The position numbers and the translations under genes were made by a program. The notes beneath the pieces were generated by a model. That model saw only the letters and a program-made list of their open reading frames with translations, did no database searches and was not told the DNA's origin. Source: Botryllus schlosseri (taxonomy: Eukaryota; Chordata; Ascidiacea; Stolidobranchia; Styelidae). From it: a stretch of DNA of 22,653 nt. The stretch is from contig ATSW01011459.1 in NCBI GenBank assembly GCA_000444245.1, positions 1-22,653 on the forward strand. Reading direction: 5' to 3'. Positions 8,812-18,697 of this stretch are shown here, piece after piece (positions within the stretch are counted from its first letter, which is position 1; the number at the start of each line of letters is the position of its first letter).

Positions 8812-11800
8812 GTATGTTGTGACGCAGCAAATGTGCCATGCGTATATAGTCATTTGTTGTTTGTTCTTTTGGTATCCAAGGTGTTTCGACTGTTATAGTC
8901 ATCTACACCACACCGTTATTCCTTATTATGATCCTGATCTGCCGACTAGTAGCACGGCCCACTTTTGTTCTCGGCTTTGGTAAGACATCGCTTCAACGGA
9001 TCTCATCGAGAGAAGGAGCCTAGATAAAACCCAATACCAAGGTTCTGGAGTCGACCTCGGTCGCACCCGAATTCATAACCTATTGGTGTTGTAGCTGTGG
9101 AGTATAGTTATTTTAATTGCAATTCAATTCCAACCTTGCAGTCGATTTTACACCAATATGCTCGAAAGATCAATATTTGATGGCGTATCGTTATTTGTCT
9201 CGAGATTCCTGGAATAATTCTTTCGTCGTTAGGGTCTGCTCCGATGTGCAGGATATATATTATGCTAGATCTAATTTCATATTTCTCATTCGAAGTTCAT
9301 ATAGGTGCGTACCCGTACACTATTTGCGAAAAAGTGTGTTGTATATAGTCACTTCCAAAGTGCAGATTGGGTGGTAATAAACCCTACATAGGATATATAC
9401 CTAACGTTGCGTTGATTAATATCGTGGCGCACAAGACCCAAGGGTGATACGCGACGCTCTTTTTCAACTTCCAAATGATAATGATAATAACCTTACGTTG
9501 CCTACAAGCTTGTATAGATCGTGACTATGCTGCGCATCGATACCTACACGCATCTTCCAATTTCGGAAGTAGCCACCTCCGATCAACTGCTAAAACCATA
9601 CATGCGATCCCTTACATTTTACAACTACTTACTTGTGTTCTCCTTTACATACCTTTCATTCTGTACTTCCACTTGAAGTAGTTTTGATATGTCTTCGAAA
9701 TTGCTATAGTTCTACTTGTAATTGAGTAAACTTTCACGGCGCTAGTTAAACTTGAGTAGCAACGCTGGCTATCTTGCCCACTTCTGTTCAAATCACACTT
9801 GTCACTAGATCGATTAAATACATGCTATACATGCCTCAATCAATCATTCATCATGAGTAATCTTCGGTGCTTGGAATCAGAGATGGTGTCTCATTGACGG
9901 ATTTCTGTAATTCACAGAACCGACGGCGATTCAGAAGAAGAGCCCCCTGTGCAAAGTAAGGAGAAAGAACGTAGGGGTCTTAAGCGCATTAGTGGATGGA
10001 CTTCCGCATCGAATCTTTTATGCAAAAAGCCAACAACTGATGCCGAAAGTCGCTCTTCGAACACCGCAAAATCTCTACAAAGACGCTCATCAAATCACCC
10101 AGCTGCTGACATAAAAGTCAAAATAAATCTTTACGACAGATACACTGCCAGTGCCGCCACTGAGACATTCAAGTTTTATCACTATTCTGACTTGCGGCTT
10201 TACATAAAACAATACAGGCGAAACCACTCATGCGGCCTGGGAAATCGTTCACACGCGGCCAGCGGTGAGTATACCATGCAACGAAGCTTCTCCATCCGAG
10301 ATTACCACGCTATTACGTTACGTGTGCTTACGGGATAAGGTTCATAACATCCGAAAATCGTTATACTATAGTACGAACCTATATGACCTATGTATTTGTC
10401 ATGCACGCGGTCGTCAAGAATGCGTTGTCATGTTTTAGTCTGATTATATTTCAGCGTCTCCAGCATACGACGGAAATTTACAACGCTACGATTATGGTTT
10501 TGAAAGAGTCAGAAGCTATTTAAAAGGCAATGACGGATTCATGCTGGGATTACACTCAGCACATGCTCCGTCTCAAGTGTGGAAGGTACGTGTTCGTACT
10601 GCAGATGCGAGGAATCCAAAAGCGTAAAACTTCGCTTACTCACGATATCTGCAGGCTAGTACTCCGGTTCATCCGTCAATTCATCAGAAAACAGCGAAGG
10701 ACAGAAGACATACGCATAAAGTTGTTGAAGAGCCTGTTCTCAGCCCGCGAGTATTTGTTAGGTCGGTATGTATTCCGGGGATTTGTTTTCATTTATTGCA
10801 CCATAGAGGAAGTGTAATCGGTATTTGTTTTGTCAGACAAAACTTGGGTTATTCCCACCTCTGGAAGACAAAAGACGATGGGACTCAAGATCCTTGTATT
10901 GCAATCACAAGACCCCCAACAACACAAGCATCCCCAAGATCATTGCCGAAAAACGAAACTCTCAAAGTATGGCAACTACAACTTTCGACAGAGATCTGTA
11001 TCGGTTCTCAATTTCCAACCGGTTCAAGTCAGGGATCTTCGAATTCGCGGTTAAACCCGTGTTTTTTGCGTGTCGTAGTGGAGAAATACTGAGTCATTCT
11101 TTTGTTTCAGGCAGCATTCATAATCTTTTGAGTGACCATCATGTAAACTGAATGACATCGTAATTCTGCTGCCACCGTTCAACTCGATTGGCACATCCTT
11201 CTCAGAAGAGTGTATGTGAAATTCAGTTACATACAGGCGTGCTCAATAATATCCATGCATGCATCATAACCGTTCCAAATAGTAATTGGCGCATAGCAAT
11301 CGCATCACGATGAAGCTTGACTAGTGTATAGTGACCACATGTGTCGCGTGTCACTCGTAATCTAGTCTCGTTTAAATATCGACAATTAAACACCCAGACG
11401 ACATAAATTGTGATAAGGCACGTGTCAAATCCACCTCGTCTTCGATACGACATTTTCGAAACCCGCGTTCGGATACGATTTCAAATTGCTTCTCATTGGC
11501 TCATGTACCAAAGAGCTCTAGTTTAGTTCCAAATTTACGCAGACGAACGTCTAGCCTAGCGAATACTGGAATACATGATATGCGGTGTGGTACTTTACAT
11601 CACCATTCACATCCGCTCATTCTTATTTTATCGTTTACGCATGACAGGAAAACCCGTGGAGCGCAACCCCGAGTCCAACGAAGAGCTCACCAGGCCTCGA
11701 TTCGCCTGGGGATCTGAACAGAGAAACGCCGACCTGGCTCATTATGCAAATGATCGCCTCCTGTTCGAGACATCCCTCCCGTACCGATGGGTCAAGCTCG

Positions 11801-12778
11801 ACAACGACGAACGATTTCAAGTCGAAAACGTCGGATATCGGCTCGAGTCGAGGTCCCGAGAAATCACCAGATATTGGAGGAACATCGTCTAGCTCCGCCA
11901 GCCCCGACGACAGTCCGGTAACTGAAGACGTACCGCACTCGGATCGCATAGCAGACTTGAAAAGAAAATACGGATTGCTGTCCAACGTACACACTTCCGG
12001 TGGGGACAGAACAGTGATGTATAACAACACACGCTCCATTCTGTCCAACATGTCGAACTTGTTGACATACTACATCGAATCAGAAGAGCAAGGCACGAAG
12101 TCCTCGACAGCAAAATTGGACCAGCAGGAAGCCAAACGTAAAGACGCAGTCAACGAGGTTGAAAATGATATCAGAAATACCGAAAACAGAAAGCAACTGG
12201 TATTGTTACGAAAGGAATTAAAGACCTTAGCGTCTCGCAGGAGTCCGTCAAGGCAAAACTTTCCTTCGTCAGCAGACTTAGCCAAGGTCGGTTCATTGGT
12301 AGTGCCCGCGCACAAGCAAACTGCTGTCGCTCAATCTAAAAGATGCAATACATCACCGCAAACAAAATCTCGACTCAAGACGATGGATAGACGTCCGAAA
12401 ATGTCTCCGTCTCCGACTAAAACGGGTTATTCTGGATACAAGAAAGTTTTGTCCATGGCGGAACAAACCGAAAGCAACGACAAGCCAATGCTGTTTGTGA
12501 AACGGTCACAACTTCTTCCTACAGTGATGTCCTCGGTTGAAGCCATGAAGTCGAAGCAAGTCATGCTTCACAATCGTACGTTACAGCCCATAAGTAATCG
12601 CCACCCTGCGGACTCTAAACAATTCACAAAAATTACAGATCTTCTGAAAAATCAACGCATAACTAGGCCTCTTCCCAATACTGCCTCTGGTGGTAGACGA
12701 GTAATACACACCGGGCTCAGCAGAGGATATTCTGACCCCGTAAGGTCGACGTACTCGAGTCATTCTCGCAGGAAATGA
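8444..12778 (+). CDS. Six-exon gene for an unrecognised low-complexity protein
   Basis: Exons are 8444-8811, 9918-10264, 10455-10585, 10655-10765, 10837-about 11142, and 11648-12778. Each junction is GT-AG and the phases agree throughout (2, 1, 0, 0, 0), which chance would rarely give. The product is 766-797 residues depending on the exon 5 donor. It is rich in Ser, Arg, Lys, Pro and Thr and has no signal peptide or membrane segment. Visible parts are a basic segment KMRLSVQMARIRAKLPPEEK (residues 43-62), eight prolines at 98-105 followed by a CNAC pair, and a charged helix encoded at about 12110-12240 that could form a short coiled coil. Such features suit a cytoskeletal or scaffold protein, but that is inference. 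A pyrimidine-rich acceptor (ctcctcctatacag, ending 8427) just before the ATG suggests an upstream non-coding exon. A possible poly(A) signal aataaa lies at 13429-13434. Confidence 0.72.
9625..9790 (+). repeat. ACTT-rich interspersed element, copy 3 (in intron 1)
   Basis: Contains acttgaagtagttttg, ttctacttgtaattgagta, ggcgctagt, aacttgagtagc and cttgcccacttctg, in the order seen in copy 2. It lies inside the 1.1 kb first intron of the six-exon gene. The rest of that intron holds nothing I can name. Confidence 0.55.
9918..10264 (+). CDS. Exon 2 of the unrecognised gene
   Basis: The acceptor is gtaattcacag|aaccg and the donor agcg|gtgagt. The first base completes an Arg codon with exon 1, giving NLLR followed by TDGDSEEEPPVQ. 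The second half (KVKINLYDRYTAS, then FKFYHYSDLRLYIKQYRR) is the most ordered-looking part of the protein, with alternating aromatic and charged residues. Confidence 0.7.
10455..10585 (+). CDS. Exon 3 of the unrecognised gene
   Basis: The acceptor is gattatatttcag|cg and the donor ggaag|gtacgt. Residues read SPAYDGNLQRYDYGFERVRS, then YLKGNDGFMLGLHSAHAPSQ. Reading on through the donor reaches a stop 13 codons later, which supports the splice. Confidence 0.68.
10655..10765 (+). CDS. Exon 4 of the unrecognised gene
   Basis: A 111-bp exon of 37 whole codons between a 69-bp intron (acceptor gatatctgcag) and a 71-bp intron (donor tcg|gtatgt). It encodes a basic, His-rich stretch (HPSIHQKTAKDRRHTHK). 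As a phase-0 exon it could be skipped without shifting the frame. Confidence 0.6.
10837..11142 (+). CDS. Exon 5 of the unrecognised gene (3' edge uncertain)
   Basis: The acceptor gtttgttttgtcag is strong. The frame stays open to a stop at 11149-11151. Three possible donors all keep phase 0 for exon 6: gcg|gttaaa (exon end 11049), ccc|gtgttt (11058) and cat|gtaaac (11142, drawn here). Reading to the stop would instead give a shorter isoform. Notable residues are FDRDLYRFSISNRFKSGIFE. Confidence 0.55.
11648..12778 (+). CDS. Exon 6 (last coding exon) of the unrecognised gene
   Basis: The acceptor tacgcatgacag opens a 376-codon frame that continues to a TGA at 12776-12778. It starts ENPWSATPSPTKSSPGLDSP, runs through a Ser/Asp-rich segment, then a charged helix (KLDQQEAKRKDAVNEVENDI and following), then a basic Ser/Arg/Pro-rich tail ending SHSRRK. 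The sustained open frame and uniform composition make this the most secure exon. An overlapping frame (stop at 11890-11892) is a shadow. Confidence 0.75.
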   Translation, partial: ENPWSATPSPTKSSPGLDSPGDLNRETPTWLIMQMIASCSRHPSRTDGSSSTTTNDFKSKTSDIGSSRGPEKSPDIGGTSSSSASPDDSPVTEDVPHSDRIADLKRKYGLLSNVHTSGGDRTVMYNNTRSILSNMSNLLTYYIESEEQGTKSSTAKLDQQEAKRKDAVNEVENDIRNTENRKQLVLLRKELKTLASRRSPSRQNFPSSADLAKVGSLVVPAHKQTAVAQSKRCNTSPQTKSRLKTMDRRPKMSPSPTKTGYSGYKKVLSMAEQTESNDKPMLFVKRSQLLPTVMSSVEAMKSKQVMLHNRTLQPISNRHPADSKQFTKITDLLKNQRITRPLPNTASGGRRVIHTGLSRGYSDPVRSTYSSHSRRK

Positions 12779-13483
12779 ATACCATGTACGCTATTCCTGA
12801 TTAGATGCGCACTGTCTTTGCTGTGTGTGATCTTGCTTCGAACTTGACCCGATGTCGATCACTTGAATTGCAAAGAGCACCCGTATTTGCCGTTGTATTC
12901 ATGGTTACTGGCAAAAAAATTAGCTAAATGAACGGTAAAATTGTCCTATGGTTAAATTGAATGGCATGGGCAAGTGTCGATGCCAGGTTCAGAACTTGAA
13001 CTGATAAAATCATCCTATCATCGGGACATGACTATTTCAATGGCTGTAATTTCCCCGACAAATCGACCGCATTTTTGTAAGTTGTTACCTATCTGTCCCA
13101 GCTTCAAGTTACTGACTATTCCAACTGTTCAAGTTTATTAGTAGGTTGGTTGATTGCTTGATTGATTAATTATTTAATTGAATTATTCGTCGTTTGTTCT
13201 GTCTATCTTGTAAGGTATTATTCCGGTTATTTTTCGAGCAATTTCCATTCCAACTACCAAGTTTCAGTCTTAACCCTAACCCTAATTTCCAATTATTCCA
13301 CGCGTTAAACATATATAAGGCAGTGGTTATATTCGAATGGTCGCATCAAGTTGCCAGTGTTTTAAAGTTATTGTTGGTATAACTTGACTTCATCTTGAAC
13401 ACAGTGACATAATTGTAATTTTATCGAAAATAAAACAATTATGTAGAACCGTAGATGCTATTATCGAAAGTCGACTGCAGGTA
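12779..13483. promoter_or_regulatory. Intergenic stretch with possible poly(A) signal and TATA-like box
   Basis: This presumably holds the 3' UTR of the gene ending at 12778. An aataaa occurs at 13429-13434, about 650 bp downstream of the stop. A TATA-like tatataag at 13312-13319 could serve the coding-like region that starts near 13484. The short ccctaaccctaa at about 13272 is only two telomere-like units. All of these assignments are weak. Confidence 0.3.
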
Positions 13484-14656
13484 ATGATGTTTATAGTTGT
13501 TCCGCAGTATGTCGCTAATGCACCACTATTTATTGAGAGCAGAAATATCCGTACAATAGTGTTAGAACTAGCAATTGAACTAGCGAATCAAATTCACATG
13601 AACGTTTCACCCGCTACATTGGTGAATGGTCATGGTCATCAATCAACGAGCATGATAATAATTAATCACTATAGCGCAGGTCACGATAATTTCCCGGCTA
13701 ACAATGGCGAATACTGCTCTTCCATTTGTTTGTAGAGGCTAGCAATAACTGTAGAGTTTGGCTAAGAAAATGTCGTTGGGATAATTGCAACAAAAGAAAG
13801 TATAACGGAAAAATAGAACTTTTAAAACAGAACGGGACGAAGAGTTTGAATTGAGTGGTAATGGAGACAAGCCGTGCCTTATCGGTCAAGATTTGCGCAA
13901 TAATTACAAAGCTGCAGTTGTTACTTGGAACGTCATTGCGAAACCAACACTCAATAACTTTGCCACGAGTTACAAAACGAAGACAGATTTACGGAATTCG
14001 GTCGAGACCATCTGCAATTGTCGCTAAAATCCTGCATATAAGCCATGTAAAAAACGGAAGCATGAAAATTCCACGACAAAACTCGTCAGTTTGACAGCAT
14101 TGCAGGAACTATAAACTTTGTGTTAGCGCAATCAAACGACGATATGTTCAATGGTGTTGCAAGGAGGGACTTTGATATGAAATTTCAAATATTTTTCCAT
14201 TTTCATCAGACTTTTGAACAAATTTCAGCCATTACCGGATTTGGACTCGGATTGCACACGACACAAAACTATAATGTCGGATTTGCGGTATTGTATCAAG
14301 ATGTAATGTTCCCACCGGTGCGATGCCATTAACTATCGAATTATTCAGTCTATGGCTGTGTAAGTTGGGAAAGCAATCTTGAATTGCCACTCATAATCAT
14401 GCGTCGAATATTTTCGTTCTGTTGCCAACCATCTCAACAGGGGTTAAACCCGCTCAGACGATAATCACCCACACGCCAGACGCCACCCTGCCGCTGATTC
14501 GCTACATGGCGTTTGACGTCCAGCATTTTATGACGCCGTACAGCAAAATAGCGTTCGGTGTCTGTAATTTTGAGATTGCGCAGCATCATTCTAATTTAGA
14601 CAAAACTATTTTGAATCCTCCAATTGCTGATGATTACCCCTGGCTATTAGTATAGG
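13484..14656 (+). other. Coding-like region of unknown family
   Basis: Several plus-strand segments look translated rather than random: LELAIELANQIHMNVSPATL near 13565, DKPCLIGQDLRNNYKAAVV near 13876, ITGFGLGLHTTQNYNVGF near 14230, and VQHFMTPYSKIAFGVCNFEI near 14517. They use more than one frame, so the region is either a multi-exon gene with short introns or an old, no longer intact gene. I do not recognise the family. A hAT element begins just after it, at 14666. Confidence 0.4.
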
Positions 14657-14962
14657 CGTCTAGTCCAGTGGTTCTAAACCACCGGCCCGTGACAACATTC
14701 CTGCCGGTCCGCCATAGGTAAATTACAATTTTATACCTTAATTTCTAGATGTAATGTTGAAGGCTGGTATATTCATAAAATAAAGAAAACATCAAATTTT
14801 AAACTGATTCAGAACTTCGTGAGGTAACATTAGGTGTGGAAGCATGATCGATTTGACTTAAAGTTCAAGACGTGTCATTTGACGACATGTGAGCGACAAG
14901 TTTAGAACAAATACCAGCTGACTCGTCGCTAAACAGCGCAGTTTGCGCGATCATTCGTTTGT

Positions 14963-15443
14963 GCGGGACCGTAACTGGGGCACCCCAAAACGCCCCATTG
15001 GAGAGGAGCCGAGCTTGAAAGGGGCCCAAAATCATTTTGCAAATGAACATAAATCATAGCTTATTTTAAAAAAACTTTTCCAACATATTTTAAATTTGTT
15101 TCGCGTTTTGCGCGACTTAGTGTCACTGAATGTCTTGCTTATTAGGTACCCGTCTCCAAGAAATACTCATGATTAATAGAAATAGGCATTTCGGCGTCAG
15201 GCATTACCGCGCCACGACGTACCAACACATATTGAAGTTTAGGCTAACATGGGACTCAGAAAGGTGTGCTAAAATTCGGCAGCGAGAAACCGATTCAGTC
15301 ATGAATGATCGAAAATTTTCGCTATTGCTGCGATTAAGCTGTATAAACTCTCTGCTTATACAGAGTAGAATGAATGTGCTCACAAGTACAGGTGAAAACA
15401 TCCACCCAAATGTGGGGTCCGTGCCCCCCGGAAGTTGGACTTA
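14963..15443 (+). repeat. GC-rich dispersed repeat, copy A (inside the hAT element)
   Basis: Shares an ordered series of words with copy B at 19266-19823: ggaccgtaact, caccccaaa, a gcccgag/gccgag segment, aacataaatcat, a tcgcgyttygcgcg segment, then a run of C and gaagttsg. The spacing of the inner parts differs by about 300 bp between copies, so each has gained or lost material. There is no TIR. The class is unknown. Confidence 0.5.
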
Positions 15444-15581
15444 TCGCACTGTGGTGGCCCAAGACCAACGTTTTTGGGTTGGGCTGACGAAGTGCTTTTT
15501 CGGCCCGGATTTGCGGATGATCGGTATAGCTGTTGTGAGGTATATTCGTGCGGTGAGTTGTATTCGTAGTTGCCAGAGTAG

Positions 15582-15655
15582 CCGCGTCTGGTGGTAGTGG
15601 GCGATGAGCAAGGTAGCACGGTAAGGTGCTTGGTTCGACTCCGAAATGCTTCTTC
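15582..15655 (+). repeat. tRNA-like SINE head
   Basis: A near-consensus RNA polymerase III A box, TGGTGGTAGTGG (15589-15600), is followed 31 bp later by a perfect B box, GGTTCGACTCC (15632-15642). This is tRNA spacing. The would-be acceptor ends do not pair, so it is not a functional tRNA. The body of the SINE may run to about 15770, but I cannot place its 3' end. Confidence 0.5.
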
Positions 15656-16019
15656 TCTCGATATTGTCTGACAGAAGAATATTATTCGAGTTGGCGTGGT
15701 CGGTTGAATCCATGGCCAATGGCCATCGGCGCGAAAGACTGTAAACGACTCTCGGCATTAGCACGTTTATCTGGACAAGGCAATTTTACCTCGACTCAGT
15801 AGACTCAGAACCATAAAATCACATGGATGCCATCATGAAGATAATTAAAATTACCATCAAAACCCTCTAAATGTCACTCTCTAGCACCATATATTTGCAA
15901 AAAAACGGTTGCATACTTTACATTTTGACCTCATTTCAATTTTTGAAAGTCCACCGCTCCGCCAGACATTTTTTGATATTTCACCGGTCCGCGAGGTGAA
16001 AAAGGTTGAGAACCACTGG

Positions 16020-16771
16020 CTAGTCTGCCCTGCCCCTTTCACACTCGCAGCTCTCTTATACCTAAGACTGCATGTATACATGAAAATGAATGGCAATTGG
16101 AGTAACTACATTCAAATTAATCTACAGCGCAACGAGCACAATGAAAATGAAGAGGTTTTAGCTCTTGCCCTGGGTAACAACGATCCTGATATGTCCACCG
16201 AATTGCGATAATTTGCCAATTCTCTCTCATATGTACAAAAATAGTTCAATATAATAGAGACAGTTTTTGCTTGATTCACATCAATGTAACGTGAAGTAAC
16301 AGCAGTCTCATCGATTAGAAGTTGGCCGTAGGACTTTCAGTATAGCCTTCACAAGCTCGTGCACAATGATCGAACTGTAAATGTACAGTTCATCAGGAAT
16401 TAATGCCCCACTTGAACAGTAAAGTTCACCAGCCTAGTGAGAGTATGGTACAAATCATTTATTCAAATCCAGATATACTACATACATACATGAAAGTATC
16501 AAATACTTTCAGAACAAGTATACTCCACAATTATATCCATCTTTTGTACATCATTCCTGTCCAATTCTGTCCTTGGACTTATCGCAATCTATCTTTTGGA
16601 GTACTCGCGTAGAAGTTGACTGAGAAATGAGAATACCATCTCACGGACTCACCGAGACCCTTTAAAACTATCTTTGTAGTGGTGCGCCTGGCCCATCGGA
16701 TCGTAAAGAATAACCGACCATGCTTGATTTAGCATCAGGTTTGCGAAAATCAGGGTTGCAAAAATTGATAT
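16020..16771. other. No supportable gene
   Basis: Ordinary AT-rich sequence between the hAT element and the minus-strand exon. Reading frames here are short and have no recognisable features. Confidence 0.4.
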
Positions 16772-17189
16772 TCAATCTTTGTCCTCAAACCCAATAATCC
16801 CTTTTATCAAATGTTTTGTAAAATGTAAGGGAGTAGCCGAGCGCGATGATCCATGAGAAACCATAAAAACACCCTTTGTTGGGTCGATGCAGACTGCAGG
16901 AAGGGTTGCTGGAAGTGTGTGGGCATCTCGCCAGTGTCTAGTTGAAGAATGAAATCTGGAGTTTGCCTTCTGGCATTCTTTGTATTGCTTTATACTTTTG
17001 CTCTCCGTCGGCACATTGAAATTAAAAGCCCTTTTCTTCTTGCGCGGTGGCGGATTGCCACAGACATTAGCTAACTGATACTGCAATGTTATGCGCCGCC
17101 CAAGAAGTTTAGCGCAGATAGGGCAGTATAGTGACTGCTGTGTTTGACCACGCTTTGCATGCACTTCAATCGACATGGTACAATATAGC
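16772..17189 (-). CDS. Cys/His-rich orphan protein exon
   Basis: Read on the minus strand, a good acceptor (tgttttctag, exon from 17189) precedes an ATG at 17176. The frame then runs 134 codons to a stop at 16774-16772. It contains YCPICAKLLGRRITLQYQL followed by ANVCG, laid out like a C2H2 finger whose two His positions are Gln and Cys. A basic patch PPRKKKRAFNF follows, and then FHSSTRHWRDAHTLPATLP, AVCIDPTKGVFMV and HFTKHL. The second half looks like a zinc-binding or DNA-binding module of a repeated gene family, perhaps transposon-derived. The frame also stays open upstream of the acceptor to 17296. I do not recognise the family, and the altered finger may mean decay. Confidence 0.5.
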
Positions 17190-17379
17190 CTAGAAAACAG
17201 AAACATGTATGAGCATTGAGCAATGATAAGTTGGCTCCTTACAATGTCAAACTCGAAAATTGAGAGGGCAAAGGTACCCCTGAACCTGTATTTCACTTAG
17301 GCATCATGCTGCGAATACAATTACAATTATCTTCAGAAAATGGATTTCGAACGTATTAGTATTTATTAATATGGTATTT

Positions 17380-17517
17380 GGCGTCTAGATAGTGGATACT
17401 GGATGGTGAATATCAGGATGCCACGGGGTGTTACTAATTTATACACGCCGACGGTTGGCGTCAGATATATCAGCTATCAAGACGCCACACACAGGCTGCA
17501 TCTAATGTGGTCATGTA
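17380..17517. repeat. Palindromic minisatellite, left block (about two units)
   Basis: Contains ttggcgtc, agatatatcagctatcaa, gacgccac and ctgcatctaatgtg in the order found in the array at 19921-20260. It is separated from that array by about 2.4 kb, bounded on both inner sides by copies of the CAATG...CATTG miniature element. Confidence 0.65.
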
Positions 17518-17703
17518 CAATGTTCCCTCTAAGCGCAGTTCCCTCTGTGCGCAAATGCGCAGTGCTGAAACGGTCTCTGCGCACAGAAAATCTAGGCTGC
17601 GCACCAAAAATCCAAAGTGATGAAATCTTTTTTAGTCGTTGCGCACTGTTGTCCAAGGGACCGCGCAGGCGCGTAGACTCGCGAAAAATTAGAGGGAACA
17701 TTG
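17518..17703. mobile_element. CAATG...CATTG miniature element, copy 2 (full length)
   Basis: A 186-bp element with a 15-bp perfect TIR: CAATGTTCCCTCTAA on the left, its reverse complement on the right. The interior is rich in TGCGCA words. The left flank gtcatgta is not repeated on the right (ccaggggc). It is, however, nearly identical to the sequence following copy 3 (gtcatgtc at 19921-19928). Confidence 0.8.
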
Positions 17704-18697
17704 CCAGGGGCAAATACTGGTATCGCTGAAGTCTGAAACCGAGGTACAACTGCTGCCCGCAAAATGTAGATATTGGGCTCCGTGAAGAAATGAGAATTTG
17801 CAATCACGTTCGCCTCGCGAAAGAGATTTTTCTCTTAGTATGGTCTCGTACGCGTGCGCGATACTGATATCATTTTAATATAGCGCAATCTTTTCTGGGA
17901 ATGCGAAATAACATATGGTTTAACAGAGTTGTAAATAACAATGGGCTAGATCGAAGTTAATCTGCGAGAAACTAACGAATAGTCTTTTCCGCGTTTCATG
18001 AACATTGCGTGAGATTTACTGTACAATAACATGCCGTGAATTTTTGGAGTCATCACTTCCATCAGGCGAATTTAATCACATATGGTGAGATAGGATAATA
18101 TGCAGAATATGCAAGTACAAGCACAAATATTGGTGAATAAATCCATCCCTTTGCAAACGTTGATCGGGAAATGCTGCAACTGTTCGCTGAAGGGCGTTGA
18201 ATTACATCAGCTTCTCAGCAGTACAAATTTTGATTTAATTCGATTCGTTTGAACGGGATTCTTCCGTCGATAAAGTCATACGCTGATATTGTTCTTGCTT
18301 CAGTCAGACTTGAATATTCGTATCATTATATCTGACTGTATGTCTTGATAGTAATGAGCGCATATTGCCGGTATTAAGACGTCACATCAGTGTTTTAACG
18401 CGATATGCTTACATCGATCGCTTTATTGATTTGAAATGCGTCCTCGTGCGTGTACTGTATGTCTACTAGTAATCAATAGTATGTCACCATTTACACGGAT
18501 TTATTGTGACGTCACAGTTGGTCGTACAAAATTACCATTCGCCGTCTATAGTAGGCTATTTTCGGTGACAGGCGTCCCTTTGTGTCGTTACTCTAGTGTT
18601 TTGGCTATAGCTGCTTGCCTCTGTGTGGCCAACGTTGAGTGAATATTCGCTAATTCTGCACTGTTTATACTGACCGCTTTTAATAATTGCAAAACGA
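17704..18697. other. No supportable gene
   Basis: AT-rich sequence without exon-like features, wedged between the miniature element and the zinc-finger remnant. A 68-codon frame at 18436 shows no features. Confidence 0.35.

Larger units (their letters stand above)
14666..16019. mobile_element. hAT element (CAGTGGTTCT ends), host for nested repeats
   Basis: The left end cagtggttctaaacc and the right end ggttgagaaccactgg form an imperfect TIR, with matching inner words (ccggcccg and ccggtccgc). The flanks share ctagtc on both sides, the remains of an 8-bp duplication. The outer parts (about 14666-14950 and 15780-16019) are AT-rich and carry no readable transposase. The interior contains a GC-rich repeat (14963-15443) and a tRNA-like SINE head (15582-15655), so much of the length is later insertion. 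Confidence 0.68.

Noticed and set aside
8812-8983. Read-through of exon 1 to 179 codons
   Set aside because: It passes a good donor and changes to an unrelated Cys/Tyr-rich composition; the spliced model keeps phase.
11635-12051. Minus-strand frame of 138 codons
   Set aside because: Shadow of exon 6 on the opposite strand.
13268-13290. Telomere-like ccctaaccctaa
   Set aside because: Only about two units; no evidence of a telomere or fusion.
15130-15597. 155-codon frame inside the hAT element
   Set aside because: It crosses the GC-rich repeat and runs to the edge of the SINE head, and has no family features.
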